Assembly: GCA_025351675.1 (NCBI GenBank)
Contig: JANXVK010000416.1
Location: 1-5,286 of the forward strand
Source of the DNA: Rhizobacter sp.
Lineage (GTDB): Bacteria; Pseudomonadota; Gammaproteobacteria; Burkholderiales; Burkholderiaceae_C
Reading direction: 5' to 3'
Length of the DNA: 5,286 bases
In this document: positions 1 to 5,286 of the stretch, piece after piece
How the letters are laid out: every line of letters begins with the position of its first letter
Position numbering within the stretch: position 1 is the stretch's first letter
The notes under the pieces: model-generated
What the model was told of the DNA's origin: nothing
Seen by the model: the letters and a program-made list of their open reading frames with translations, nothing else
Database searches by the model: none
Made by a program: the position numbers and the translations under genes

Positions 1-1776
1 TCAGTGCAGCGCCAATGCGCGCTTCAGTGCCGCGTGCAGCGCATCGGCCGAGGGCTGGCGCCAGCGCGCGCAGACATGTTGGTCGGGCCGCAGAAGGTAC
101 ACGGTTCCGGGCAGCATGTCGTAGCGCTCGGCGACCAGGCCGGCGTGATCGACGAGGCCTTGCCGGGCCTCGGCATGTGCCGCCGCCTCGCACGGGCGCA
201 CGTGCACGACGCGCAGCGGCGCGAGGCCTTGGGCCGCAGCTTGCAGCGCAGACGCGATGCGCCCGGCCTCGGCATCGCCGTAGACCAATGCGCAGAAGCC
301 GTCGCCCAGTTCGCGCAGCAGCCAACTCTCGCGGTCGTCGGCGCGCGTGACGGGCGCGTCAGCGGCCGCAGCGCCGGGGCGCATGCGGCCCTCGAAGTGC
401 GCGGAGTCGGGCGTGTTGAGTGGCGATTGATCGAGCGTCGCCGGCGTCGAGAGCCGGCCGCTGTTGACCAGCGTGCGCGCGAACGCGTGCTGCTCCGAGA
501 GATCGAGCACCGCGTCGCGGAACAGCCGGCTGACCTCGCTCTTCGGCGTGATGAAGTCGGTCGCGCGGGTCGAGTGCAGGATGTTCTCGTCGGCCGCGAA
601 CTCGCGCTCCTGCGCATAGGTGTCGAGCAAGGCCTCGCTCGCGTGACCGCCCAGCACGGCCGCGAGCTTCCAGCCGAGGTTGTCGGCGTCCTGCACGCCC
701 GAGTTCGCGCCACGCGCGCCGAACGGCGACACACCGTGCGCCGCGTCGCCCGCGAACAGTACGCGGCCGACGCGAAAGTGCGCCATCCGCGTGCACGCGA
801 AGGTGTAGACGCTGGCCCACTCGAGTTCGAACTGCGCGTCCTTCATCGTCGAACTCGCCAGCAAGGCATTGACGCGCGGGATGATGTTCTCGGGCCGCTT
901 CTCGATCTCGGGGTCGGCGTCCCAGCCGAGCTGGAAGTCGATGCGCCAGATGTCGTCGGGCTGCATGTGCAGCAGCACGCTCTGCTTCGGGTGGAACGCG
1001 GGGTCGAACCAGAACCAGCGCTCCGCCGGAGGAATGTCGGCCCCGACGCTTGCGGCTTCGCCGCGGCGCTGCCCCCCGCGGTGGTCGTCGCCCTTCTCGG
1101 GGCGGCCCGGCGCTGGGCTCCCGAGCTTCATCTTCACATCGGCGATCAGGAAGCGGTCGCGGAACACGCGGCCGGTGCTTTGCTGACCGGTCAGCTCGCG
1201 CAAGGTCGAGCGGCTGCCGTCGCAGGCGACAACGTGGTCGGCGCGCAGCGCGTACGGCCCGTTGGGCGTCTCGATCGTCAGCAGCGCGTGGTCGGCATGC
1301 TGCGCAATGCCGACGACCTTGTTGTTCCAGCGCAGGTCGATCAGCGGCAACTCGGCCGCGCGCTGCGCGAGGTAGCCTTCGACGTAGTACTGCTGCAGGT
1401 TGATGAAGGCCGGCCGCGCGTGACCTGCTTCAGCGAGCAGGTCGAACTGATAGACCTGCGCATCACGGAAGAACACCTTGCCGACGTTCCACGACACGCC
1501 TTTGTCGACCATGCGCTGGCCGCAGCCGAGCCGGTCGAAGATTTCGAGCGTGCGTTTCGCGAAGCAGATCGCGCGTGAGCCGGTCGACAACGTGTTGTCG
1601 TTGTCGAGCAGCACGACGCGCACGCCGCGTTGCGCGAGGTCGATCGCCAGCGTCAACCCGACCGGGCCGGCGCCGACCACGACGACCACGTGGCGCGCCG
1701 GCTCGGGTGCGTCCTGATCGGCGTGGCGGGCGTGCTCGAAACGCAGCGCTTGGAAGTCGACAGCCTCGTTCGACAT
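1..1776 (-). CDS. MhpA-like FAD-dependent aromatic monooxygenase with an in-frame repeat-derived insert
   Basis: Group A flavoprotein hydroxylase of 591 aa, expected to be cytoplasmic and to hydroxylate an aromatic ring using FAD, NAD(P)H and O2. Seen: dinucleotide-binding GAGPVG at residues 35-40 followed by an acidic strand end (LLDND, 56-60); the DG motif (ACDGSRS, 184-190); the second FAD motif (FAGDAAHGVSPFGARGAN, 341-358); and a C-terminal region (about 470-591) fitting the thioredoxin-like domain of the phenol hydroxylase/MhpA group, with RPDQHVCARWR at 563-573. Family knowledge: the closest class is 3-(3-hydroxyphenyl)propionate hydroxylase-like; the true substrate is unknown. The ATG at 1774-1776 is the only Met well before the Rossmann motif. 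A GAGG lies just 2 nt upstream, a tight and weak ribosome site. The gene is second in an operon after the MBL hydrolase. Odd: residues about 218-245 are a low-complexity Gly/Arg/charged insert encoded by a genomic repeat; without it the protein would be about 563 aa. The stop codon is at 1-3, so the gene is complete. Confidence 0.93.
   Translation of the reverse strand: MSNEAVDFQALRFEHARHADQDAPEPARHVVVVVGAGPVGLTLAIDLAQRGVRVVLLDNDNTLSTGSRAICFAKRTLEIFDRLGCGQRMVDKGVSWNVGKVFFRDAQVYQFDLLAEAGHARPAFINLQQYYVEGYLAQRAAELPLIDLRWNNKVVGIAQHADHALLTIETPNGPYALRADHVVACDGSRSTLRELTGQQSTGRVFRDRFLIADVKMKLGSPAPGRPEKGDDHRGGQRRGEAASVGADIPPAERWFWFDPAFHPKQSVLLHMQPDDIWRIDFQLGWDADPEIEKRPENIIPRVNALLASSTMKDAQFELEWASVYTFACTRMAHFRVGRVLFAGDAAHGVSPFGARGANSGVQDADNLGWKLAAVLGGHASEALLDTYAQEREFAADENILHSTRATDFITPKSEVSRLFRDAVLDLSEQHAFARTLVNSGRLSTPATLDQSPLNTPDSAHFEGRMRPGAAAADAPVTRADDRESWLLRELGDGFCALVYGDAEAGRIASALQAAAQGLAPLRVVHVRPCEAAAHAEARQGLVDHAGLVAERYDMLPGTVYLLRPDQHVCARWRQPSADALHAALKRALALH
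1042..1125 (-). repeat. GC-rich palindromic repeat, copy A, inserted in frame in the monooxygenase
   Basis: Read on the minus strand, this 84-bp stretch (28 codons, boundaries approximate) matches the intergenic repeat at 1783-1854. Both share the 13-mer GCCGGGCCGCCCC (minus strand 1099-1111 here, plus strand 1790-1802 there) and the 8-mer GGGGGCAG (1069-1076 here, 1825-1832 there), separated by exactly 22 bp in each copy. It also contains a GCGGC-TTC-GCCGC hairpin (1052-1064) and ends in a GCGT(c)GGGG-like tail comparable to ACGTGGGG in the other copy. It encodes residues about 218-245 of the monooxygenase, between the strand ending DVKMK and the segment beginning ADIPPAERWFWF. From memory of the family, those two segments are normally adjacent. 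The element has no stop codon in the frame used. I recognise the type as a dispersed repeat of Burkholderiales genomes, from memory only. Confidence 0.75.
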
Positions 1777-1782
1777 GACCTC

Positions 1783-1854
1783 AGCCGCCGCCGGGCCGCC
1801 CCAAGGCGGCTGAGCGCCCCCTCTGGGGGCAGGAGCCTAGTGACGTGGGGGTCG
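1783..1854 (+). repeat. GC-rich palindromic repeat, copy B, between hydrolase and monooxygenase genes
   Basis: This copy occupies almost the whole 78-bp gap between the two minus-strand genes. Seen: a GCCGCC-CCAA-GGCGGC hairpin (1795-1810; AGCCGCC at 1783-1789 can pair alternatively with 1805-1811), then a GCCCCC-TCT-GGGGGC hairpin (1816-1830), then an ACGTGGGG tail. It is in the opposite orientation to copy A. There is no T-run after either hairpin on the minus strand, so a strong intrinsic terminator is not expected. The structures would nevertheless lie in the mRNA between the two cistrons and could affect stability or translation of the monooxygenase. It comes within a few bases of the monooxygenase start codon. 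Confidence 0.7.
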
Positions 1855-2820
1855 TCATTCCTGGCTCTCCAGCGCGTGCCACATCTCGATGTCGCGCTCG
1901 GCGGTCCAGATGCGCGGGTCGGGGTACTTCGTGACCTCGTCGTAGCAGCGCGTCACGTCGAACGGCATGCAGTGGTCGAAGATCACCCAGTGACCGTACT
2001 TCGGCTTGAGCTTCGCGAATGTGTCCTTGTAGACCGCGTTCAGGTCCTTGCCCGCGTTCACGCCGGCCTGCACGCTGGCGCGCACGTCGGCGATGAAGCC
2101 GGCGGTGCTCGACAGGCCCTCCTGCACGCGCGCCTCGCCCACCAGCGCCGGGCCGCGGCCGGGCACCAGCGCGAGTGGCTTCAGCGCGGCGACGTTCGCA
2201 AGCGTCTTCGGCCAGTCGTTGAAGTAGGCGTCGCCGGCGTATGGCGTGGCGTCGAATTCGACCAGGTCGCCGCTGAGCAATGTGCGCTCCTGCGGCAGCC
2301 ACACGACCGTGTCGCCCTTCGTGTGGCCGCGGCCGAGCTGCAGCAGTTGCACCTCCAGCTTGCCGAGCCACAAGGTCATTTTTCCGGTGAAGGTCATCGT
2401 CGGCCAAGTCATGCCGGGCGGCACGGTCTCGACGTTGCTGAACAGGCGCGGAAAGCGGCCGATCTCGCTCGCCTTGTCCTGCTCGCCGCGCTCGACGATC
2501 AGGTCGTAGGTGTCTTGGCTCGCGAGGATCTGCTGCGGCTGGTAAGCGCTCGCGCCGAGCACGCGCACCGCGTGATAGTGCGTGAGCACCACGTACTTGA
2601 TCGGTTTGTCGGTCACTTCGCGGATGCGCCGGATCACGTCGGCCGCCATCGCCGGCGTGGCCTGCGTGTCGGCGACCAGCACCGCGTCGTCGCCGATGAT
2701 GATGCCGGTGTTCGGGTCGCCCTCGGCGGTGTAGGCCCAAGCGTGCTCGGAGAGCTGCGCGAAGGTGACCTTCTTCTCTTCGAGATCGGCTTGGCTGGCG
2801 AACGTTTTCGGCTGGTTCAT
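1855..2820 (-). CDS. MBL-fold metallo-hydrolase with an atypical HYHAVR metal motif
   Basis: Metallo-beta-lactamase superfamily protein of 321 aa; no signal peptide or membrane segment is visible, so probably cytoplasmic. Numbering from the Met at 2820: the early strand region GIIIGDDAVLVADTQAT (39-55) is typical of the fold. Motif 1 reads THYHAVRVLGA, giving H81 and H83 but V85 and R86 where HxHxDH normally has D and H. Later ligand-like residues are present: H166 (GRGHTKGD), D185 (LLSGDLVEF) and H283 (FDHCMPFD); the usual PGHG is PGRG (220-223). Start choice: the ATG at 2818-2820 has AAGGAA 5 nt upstream, whereas an in-frame ATG at 2836-2838 (6 residues longer) has no clear ribosome site. 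First gene of the operon with the monooxygenase and divergent from the IclR regulator, suggesting a role in the same aromatic pathway, perhaps hydrolysis of a thioester, ester or lactone intermediate. That role is inference; no substrate can be read from the sequence. Confidence 0.9.
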   Translation of the reverse strand: MNQPKTFASQADLEEKKVTFAQLSEHAWAYTAEGDPNTGIIIGDDAVLVADTQATPAMAADVIRRIREVTDKPIKYVVLTHYHAVRVLGASAYQPQQILASQDTYDLIVERGEQDKASEIGRFPRLFSNVETVPPGMTWPTMTFTGKMTLWLGKLEVQLLQLGRGHTKGDTVVWLPQERTLLSGDLVEFDATPYAGDAYFNDWPKTLANVAALKPLALVPGRGPALVGEARVQEGLSSTAGFIADVRASVQAGVNAGKDLNAVYKDTFAKLKPKYGHWVIFDHCMPFDVTRCYDEVTKYPDPRIWTAERDIEMWHALESQE

Positions 2821-2825
2821 CGTCG

Positions 2826-2831
2826 TTCCTT
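2826..2831 (-). promoter_or_regulatory. Ribosome binding site of the MBL hydrolase
   Basis: AAGGAA on the minus strand, 5 nt before the ATG at 2818-2820. It decides the start: the alternative upstream ATG (2836-2838) is preceded by a stretch lacking a purine-rich SD match. Confidence 0.65.
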
Positions 2832-2863
2832 GAGTCATGCACTTGCGTTCTGTGCGAGTTTCG

Positions 2864-2892
2864 AGTCTAGTGGATTCGTTAGATGATGTCTA
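2864..2892 (-). promoter_or_regulatory. Candidate sigma70-type promoter for the hydrolase-monooxygenase operon
   Basis: On the minus strand TAGACA (2887-2892) matches the -35 consensus TTGACA at 5 of 6 positions. It is followed after 17 bp by TAGACT (2864-2869), matching TATAAT at 4 of 6. Spacing is ideal, and the position gives a leader of roughly 40 nt before the MBL start codon. The surrounding 2870-2920 region is clearly AT-richer than the genes on either side. Assigned by eye, not by a scoring model. Confidence 0.45.
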
Positions 2893-2893
2893 A
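2879..2893. promoter_or_regulatory. Inverted repeat, candidate IclR operator
   Basis: TTAGA-TGATG-TCTAA is a perfect 5-bp inverted repeat around a 5-bp centre. It overlaps the candidate -35 box of the minus-strand operon. It also contains TCTAAT (2889-2894), a possible -10 for the divergent regulator gene, though without a convincing -35. IclR proteins are known to bind short palindromes in the intergenic region shared with the divergent target operon, often near their own promoter. The position fits; the assignment as the binding site is inference. Confidence 0.4.
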
Positions 2894-2928
2894 TTCAATT
2901 TGTGATTAACTGATTTGAAAGCAAGCAC

Positions 2929-3774
2929 ATGAGCGACAGGATCGACCGAGCCCAGCGCGGTATCCAGAGCATCGAGGTCGGCGGCCAGGTGCTGACGGCG
3001 CTGGCGCACCACGGCCGGCCGATGGCGCTGAAAGACCTGGCGCGCGCGGCCGGCATGGCGCCGGCGAAGGCGCACCCGTACCTCGTCAGTTATGCGCGCA
3101 TTGGGCTGATCGAGCAAGACCCGCAGACCGGCCTTTACTTCCTCGGCCCGCTCGCGCTGCAGCTCGGGCTGATCAGCCTGCAGCAAGCGAACCCGGTGCA
3201 GGTCGCCACACTGGTGATCGGTGAACTCGCGCAGCGCATCGGCCACACCGTCGCGCTCGCGGTCTGGGGCACGCGCGGCGCGACGATCGTGCGGCTGGCG
3301 GAGTCGCCCGCCGCGGTGCACGTCAACATGCGGCACGGCACGGTGTTCTCGCTCGCCAACACCGCGTCGGGCCGATTGTTCGCGGCGTTCCAGGCGCCGG
3401 CGGTCGCGCGTGCGCATCTCGAAGGCGAGCGCGAGCGCCAGAAGACCCGGCCCGACCAGGTCGTCGCGGGCATGCCGCGGCCGCGGCCGTTGCCGGCTTG
3501 GAAGTCATTCGAGACGCAACTCGCCGAGGTGCGTGCGCAGGGGCTGTCGCGCTCGGTGGGCGAGGTCGTGCCCGGCGTCAACGCGATGGCCGCGCCCGTC
3601 TTCGATCACATGGGCGAGATGGTGCTGGCCGTCACGGCCATCGGCCCCGCCGGCGTGTTCGACACGGCGTGGGACGGCGCGATTGCGAAGGCACTGCGCG
3701 GCTGCGCCGAAGGCGTGTCGGCGCGGCTGGGTTCGCCGACACGCAGCGGCGACTCGATGTCATCCAGCGCCTGA
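2929..3774 (+). CDS. IclR-family transcriptional regulator
   Basis: Regulator of 281 aa with the two-domain IclR layout. An N-terminal winged helix-turn-helix spans about residues 12-72 (GIQSIEVGGQVLTALAHHG, then LKDLARAAGMAPAKAHPYL as the HTH and GLIEQDPQTGLYFLGP as the wing). The C-terminal effector-binding domain spans about 85-265 and includes the conserved SRSVGEVVPGVNAMAAPVFD stretch (207-226), which lines the effector pocket in this family. The length is typical. The ATG at 2929 is preceded only by a weak GAAAG-like site. The protein is divergent from the MBL hydrolase and monooxygenase genes, the usual arrangement for an IclR protein controlling an adjacent aromatic-catabolism operon. 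Whether it activates or represses, and which effector it binds, cannot be read from the sequence. The last dozen residues (SPTRSGDSMSSSA) look like a disordered tail. Confidence 0.93.
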   Translation: MSDRIDRAQRGIQSIEVGGQVLTALAHHGRPMALKDLARAAGMAPAKAHPYLVSYARIGLIEQDPQTGLYFLGPLALQLGLISLQQANPVQVATLVIGELAQRIGHTVALAVWGTRGATIVRLAESPAAVHVNMRHGTVFSLANTASGRLFAAFQAPAVARAHLEGERERQKTRPDQVVAGMPRPRPLPAWKSFETQLAEVRAQGLSRSVGEVVPGVNAMAAPVFDHMGEMVLAVTAIGPAGVFDTAWDGAIAKALRGCAEGVSARLGSPTRSGDSMSSSA

Positions 3775-3835
3775 CGACCCGCGGCCCCGCAACACGCGGT
3801 TACGATCCGCCACGCTTCACGGTCCCGGGCCCACA

Positions 3836-5171
3836 CCTCATCAAGACCGGCTGCTCGAACACCACATCATCACCCTGCTCGGCGATGCCGATGCCCGGGC
3901 TATCGGTTTGCTGCGCGAGCACCTCGAATGGGTCGAGATCGCCGGCGGCGACACACTGATGCGACAGGACGACGCCGGCGGCTCGATGTACATCGCGATC
4001 AGCGGGCGCTTGCGTGCCTGCGTGACCGATGACGAAGGCGGGCAGCGCATGGTGCGCGAGATCTCGCGCGGCCAGATCGTCGGCGAGATCAGCCTGTACA
4101 CCGACGAACCCCGCCTGGCCACGGTGCTGGCGATCCGCGACTCGGTGCTCGTGCGCCTGCCCAAGGCCGCGTTCGCCGGGCTGCTCGAGAGCAGCGCGCT
4201 GCTCTCGATTGCGCTCACGCGCCAGATCATCGGGCGCCTGCGCGGTGATCAGATTCGCCCGGCGCTGGAGAAGCCCGTCACGATCGCGCTGGTGCCGATC
4301 ACGGCGGGCGTCGATGTGCCGGGCTTCGCGGCGCGGCTCGAAGCCCAGCTGTCGAAGATTGCCCGGGTCCGCGTCGTCGATGCGGCGGCGATCGACCTCG
4401 CGTTGCAGCAAGACGGCCTTGCCGGCAGCGACGGCGCGAATGCCGGCAACAACCGCCGCATCGCGTTGCTGATCGACGCGATCGAGGCCGAGACAGACTA
4501 CGTGCTGCTGGTCCCCGATCCGACTCCGACCGCCTGGACGCAGCGTTGCTGCGGCCACGCCGACGAGGTGCTGCTGCTCGCCGACGCCACCCAGCCGCCC
4601 GCGTTGCACCCGATCGAAACGGATTGGCTGATGCGCCGCCCGCCAAGTGTGGGTGCGAGCGAAATCCTCGTGCTGCTTCATCCGTACGACCTGCAAGCGC
4701 CGCGCGGCACGGCTGGCGCGCCGACGGCTCAGCGGCCACATCCACCTGCGGCCCGCGCTCGATCGCGACATGGCGCGGCTGGCGCGCTTGCAGAGCTGCA
4801 CGGCGGTTGGCCCGGTGCTCGACTGCGGCGGCGCGCGCGGCCTGGTCCACCTCGGCATCCTGCGGGCGCTGCAGGAGGCCGGCATCGAGATCGACTGCGT
4901 CGGCGGCACCAGCATCGGCGCAGTGATGGCGACCTATGCCGCGTCGGATCAACCCCTGGCCGCGGTGATGGCGAACGCGCGCAAGTCGTTCAGCGTCAAC
5001 CCGACCGGCGACTTCAATCTCGTCCCGATGCTGTCGTTGCTCAAGGGAGCACGGCTGCGTCGCATCCTTCAGAGCGCGACCGGCGAACTGCTGGGTGCCG
5101 ATGCCGACATCGAAGACCTCTGGAAGAACTGTTTCTTCATCGCCACCCACTACTGTCCGGTTAAAAGCTGA
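3836..5171 (+). pseudogene. Decayed cyclic-nucleotide-binding/patatin phospholipase gene (frameshifted, 3'-truncated)
   Basis: Remnant of a two-domain protein: an N-terminal Crp-like cNMP-binding domain and a C-terminal patatin serine esterase, as in NTE/RssA-like phospholipases. Seen: the cNMP domain from about 3920, with the phosphate-binding-cassette motif GEISLYTDEPRLATV at 4082-4126; a linker to about 4709; then patatin motifs in another frame, with DCGGARG (4821-4841) where GGGGARG is usual and the nucleophile motif GTSIG (4905-4919, Ser at 4911-4913). Lesions: (1) no ATG or GTG before the cNMP domain in frame, the candidates being a CTG at 3851 or a TTG at 3908; (2) a frame change between about 4709 and 4716 (PRGT in the first frame, LARRRLSGHIHLR in the next); (3) the protein ends at 5171 just after DLWKNCFFIATHY, so the rest of the patatin domain, including the catalytic Asp, is missing. 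The last residues (CPVKS) come from unrelated sequence that starts near 5150. The gene start is uncertain. Same strand as the IclR gene but with no apparent functional link. Confidence 0.8.
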
Positions 5172-5286
5172 ACAAATTCAACTGGTTAACGGCGATGGTC
5201 ATTTCGGGCTCTGCGGCATCGGCCTGCAAGGCGCATGAAAGCTGGGTTTTCTCGAAAACCGATACCGACAAGATCTGTAGACACGT
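5150..5286. mobile_element. Probable end of an insertion sequence or other inserted DNA (partial)
   Basis: Patatin homology stops at about 5147-5152 and the sequence becomes visibly less GC-rich. It begins CTGTCCGGTTAA, which resembles the terminal inverted repeat of some IS4-type elements (from memory, not verified). GGTTAA recurs at 5184-5189, and a perfect GGTTTTC-TC-GAAAACC palindrome lies at 5245-5260. Two short reading frames run off the window end (from ATG 5195 and ATG 5235), but neither is recognisable. No transposase motif is visible because the window ends here. Alternatives are a non-IS recombination junction or an assembly join. Confidence 0.4.
5245..5260. repeat. Perfect 7-bp-stem palindrome in the inserted segment
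   Basis: GGTTTTC-TC-GAAAACC is a perfect inverted repeat with a 2-bp centre. It could be a protein-binding palindrome or a short hairpin in a transcript. No T-run follows it, so it is not an obvious intrinsic terminator. Confidence 0.5.

Noticed and set aside
4..1578. A 524-codon open frame on the plus strand, fully overlapping the monooxygenase gene
   Set aside because: It is the complementary-frame shadow of a high-GC gene; its translation is Arg/Val/Ala-rich with no recognisable domain, while the minus strand encodes a clear flavoprotein.
1795..1830. The paired hairpins as an intrinsic terminator between hydrolase and monooxygenase
   Set aside because: No U-tract follows on the minus-strand transcript, and the structure is explained by the repeat family.
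1781..2842. A 353-codon minus-strand frame overlapping the MBL hydrolase
   Set aside because: The translation is Arg/Gly-rich low complexity; the other minus-strand frame is a clear MBL protein with an RBS.
2894..2919. TTCAA...TTGAA inverted repeat as a second operator
   Set aside because: Only 5-bp arms 16 bp apart in AT-rich DNA; easily chance.
3779..3799. CCGCG...CGCGG inverted repeat after the IclR stop codon as a terminator
   Set aside because: Only a 5-bp stem with an 11-nt loop and no T-run; not convincing as an intrinsic terminator.
3221..5164. A single 647-aa protein spanning the end of the IclR gene through the cNMP and patatin region
   Set aside because: Its first ~185 residues are an out-of-frame reading of the IclR gene and its last ~150 an out-of-frame reading of the patatin half; only the middle is real coding sequence.
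5195..5286. Small frames starting at ATG 5195 and ATG 5235 as the start of a transposase
   Set aside because: Both run off the window after only 17-31 codons, match no transposase N-terminus I recognise and cannot be told apart from chance.

Overview
The window is GC-rich chromosomal DNA with strong G/C preference at third codon positions. It looks betaproteobacterial, probably order Burkholderiales: all three intact proteins resemble families common there, and two copies of a GC-rich palindromic repeat of a type I recall from that order are present. The genus cannot be named from this sequence.

Left and centre (1-3774) form a compact catabolic locus. Two genes lie on the minus strand in transcriptional order: an MBL-fold (metallo-beta-lactamase superfamily) hydrolase (1855-2820), then an MhpA-like FAD-dependent aromatic-ring monooxygenase (1-1776). 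They are 78 bp apart, and the gap is filled by a palindromic repeat. An IclR-family regulator (2929-3774) is transcribed divergently from a 108-bp intergenic region. That region holds a plausible minus-strand promoter whose -35 box lies inside a 15-bp inverted repeat, a natural candidate for the IclR operator. The simplest reading is that IclR senses an aromatic substrate or intermediate and controls the hydrolase-monooxygenase operon. The substrate is not evident.

Two features of this locus stand out. The monooxygenase carries about 28 extra residues, Gly/Arg/charged-rich, encoded by a second copy of the same repeat that fills the intergenic gap; the two copies share a 13-mer and an 8-mer at identical 22-bp spacing. 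The MBL protein has HYHAVR in place of the canonical HxHxDH metal motif.

Right (3836 to about 5150) is a decayed gene for a cyclic-nucleotide-binding-domain plus patatin phospholipase protein (NTE-like architecture). It has no ordinary start codon, a frameshift near 4709-4716, a degraded glycine-rich oxyanion motif, and a 3' end cut off before the catalytic Asp. From about 5150 to the end the sequence changes character: it is less GC-rich, has a TIR-like start and a perfect 7-bp-stem palindrome. This is most simply the end of an insertion sequence or another recombination junction that truncated the patatin gene.

I see no RNA genes, CRISPR array or defence system. The most notable items are the repeat-derived in-frame protein insertion and the atypical MBL enzyme.
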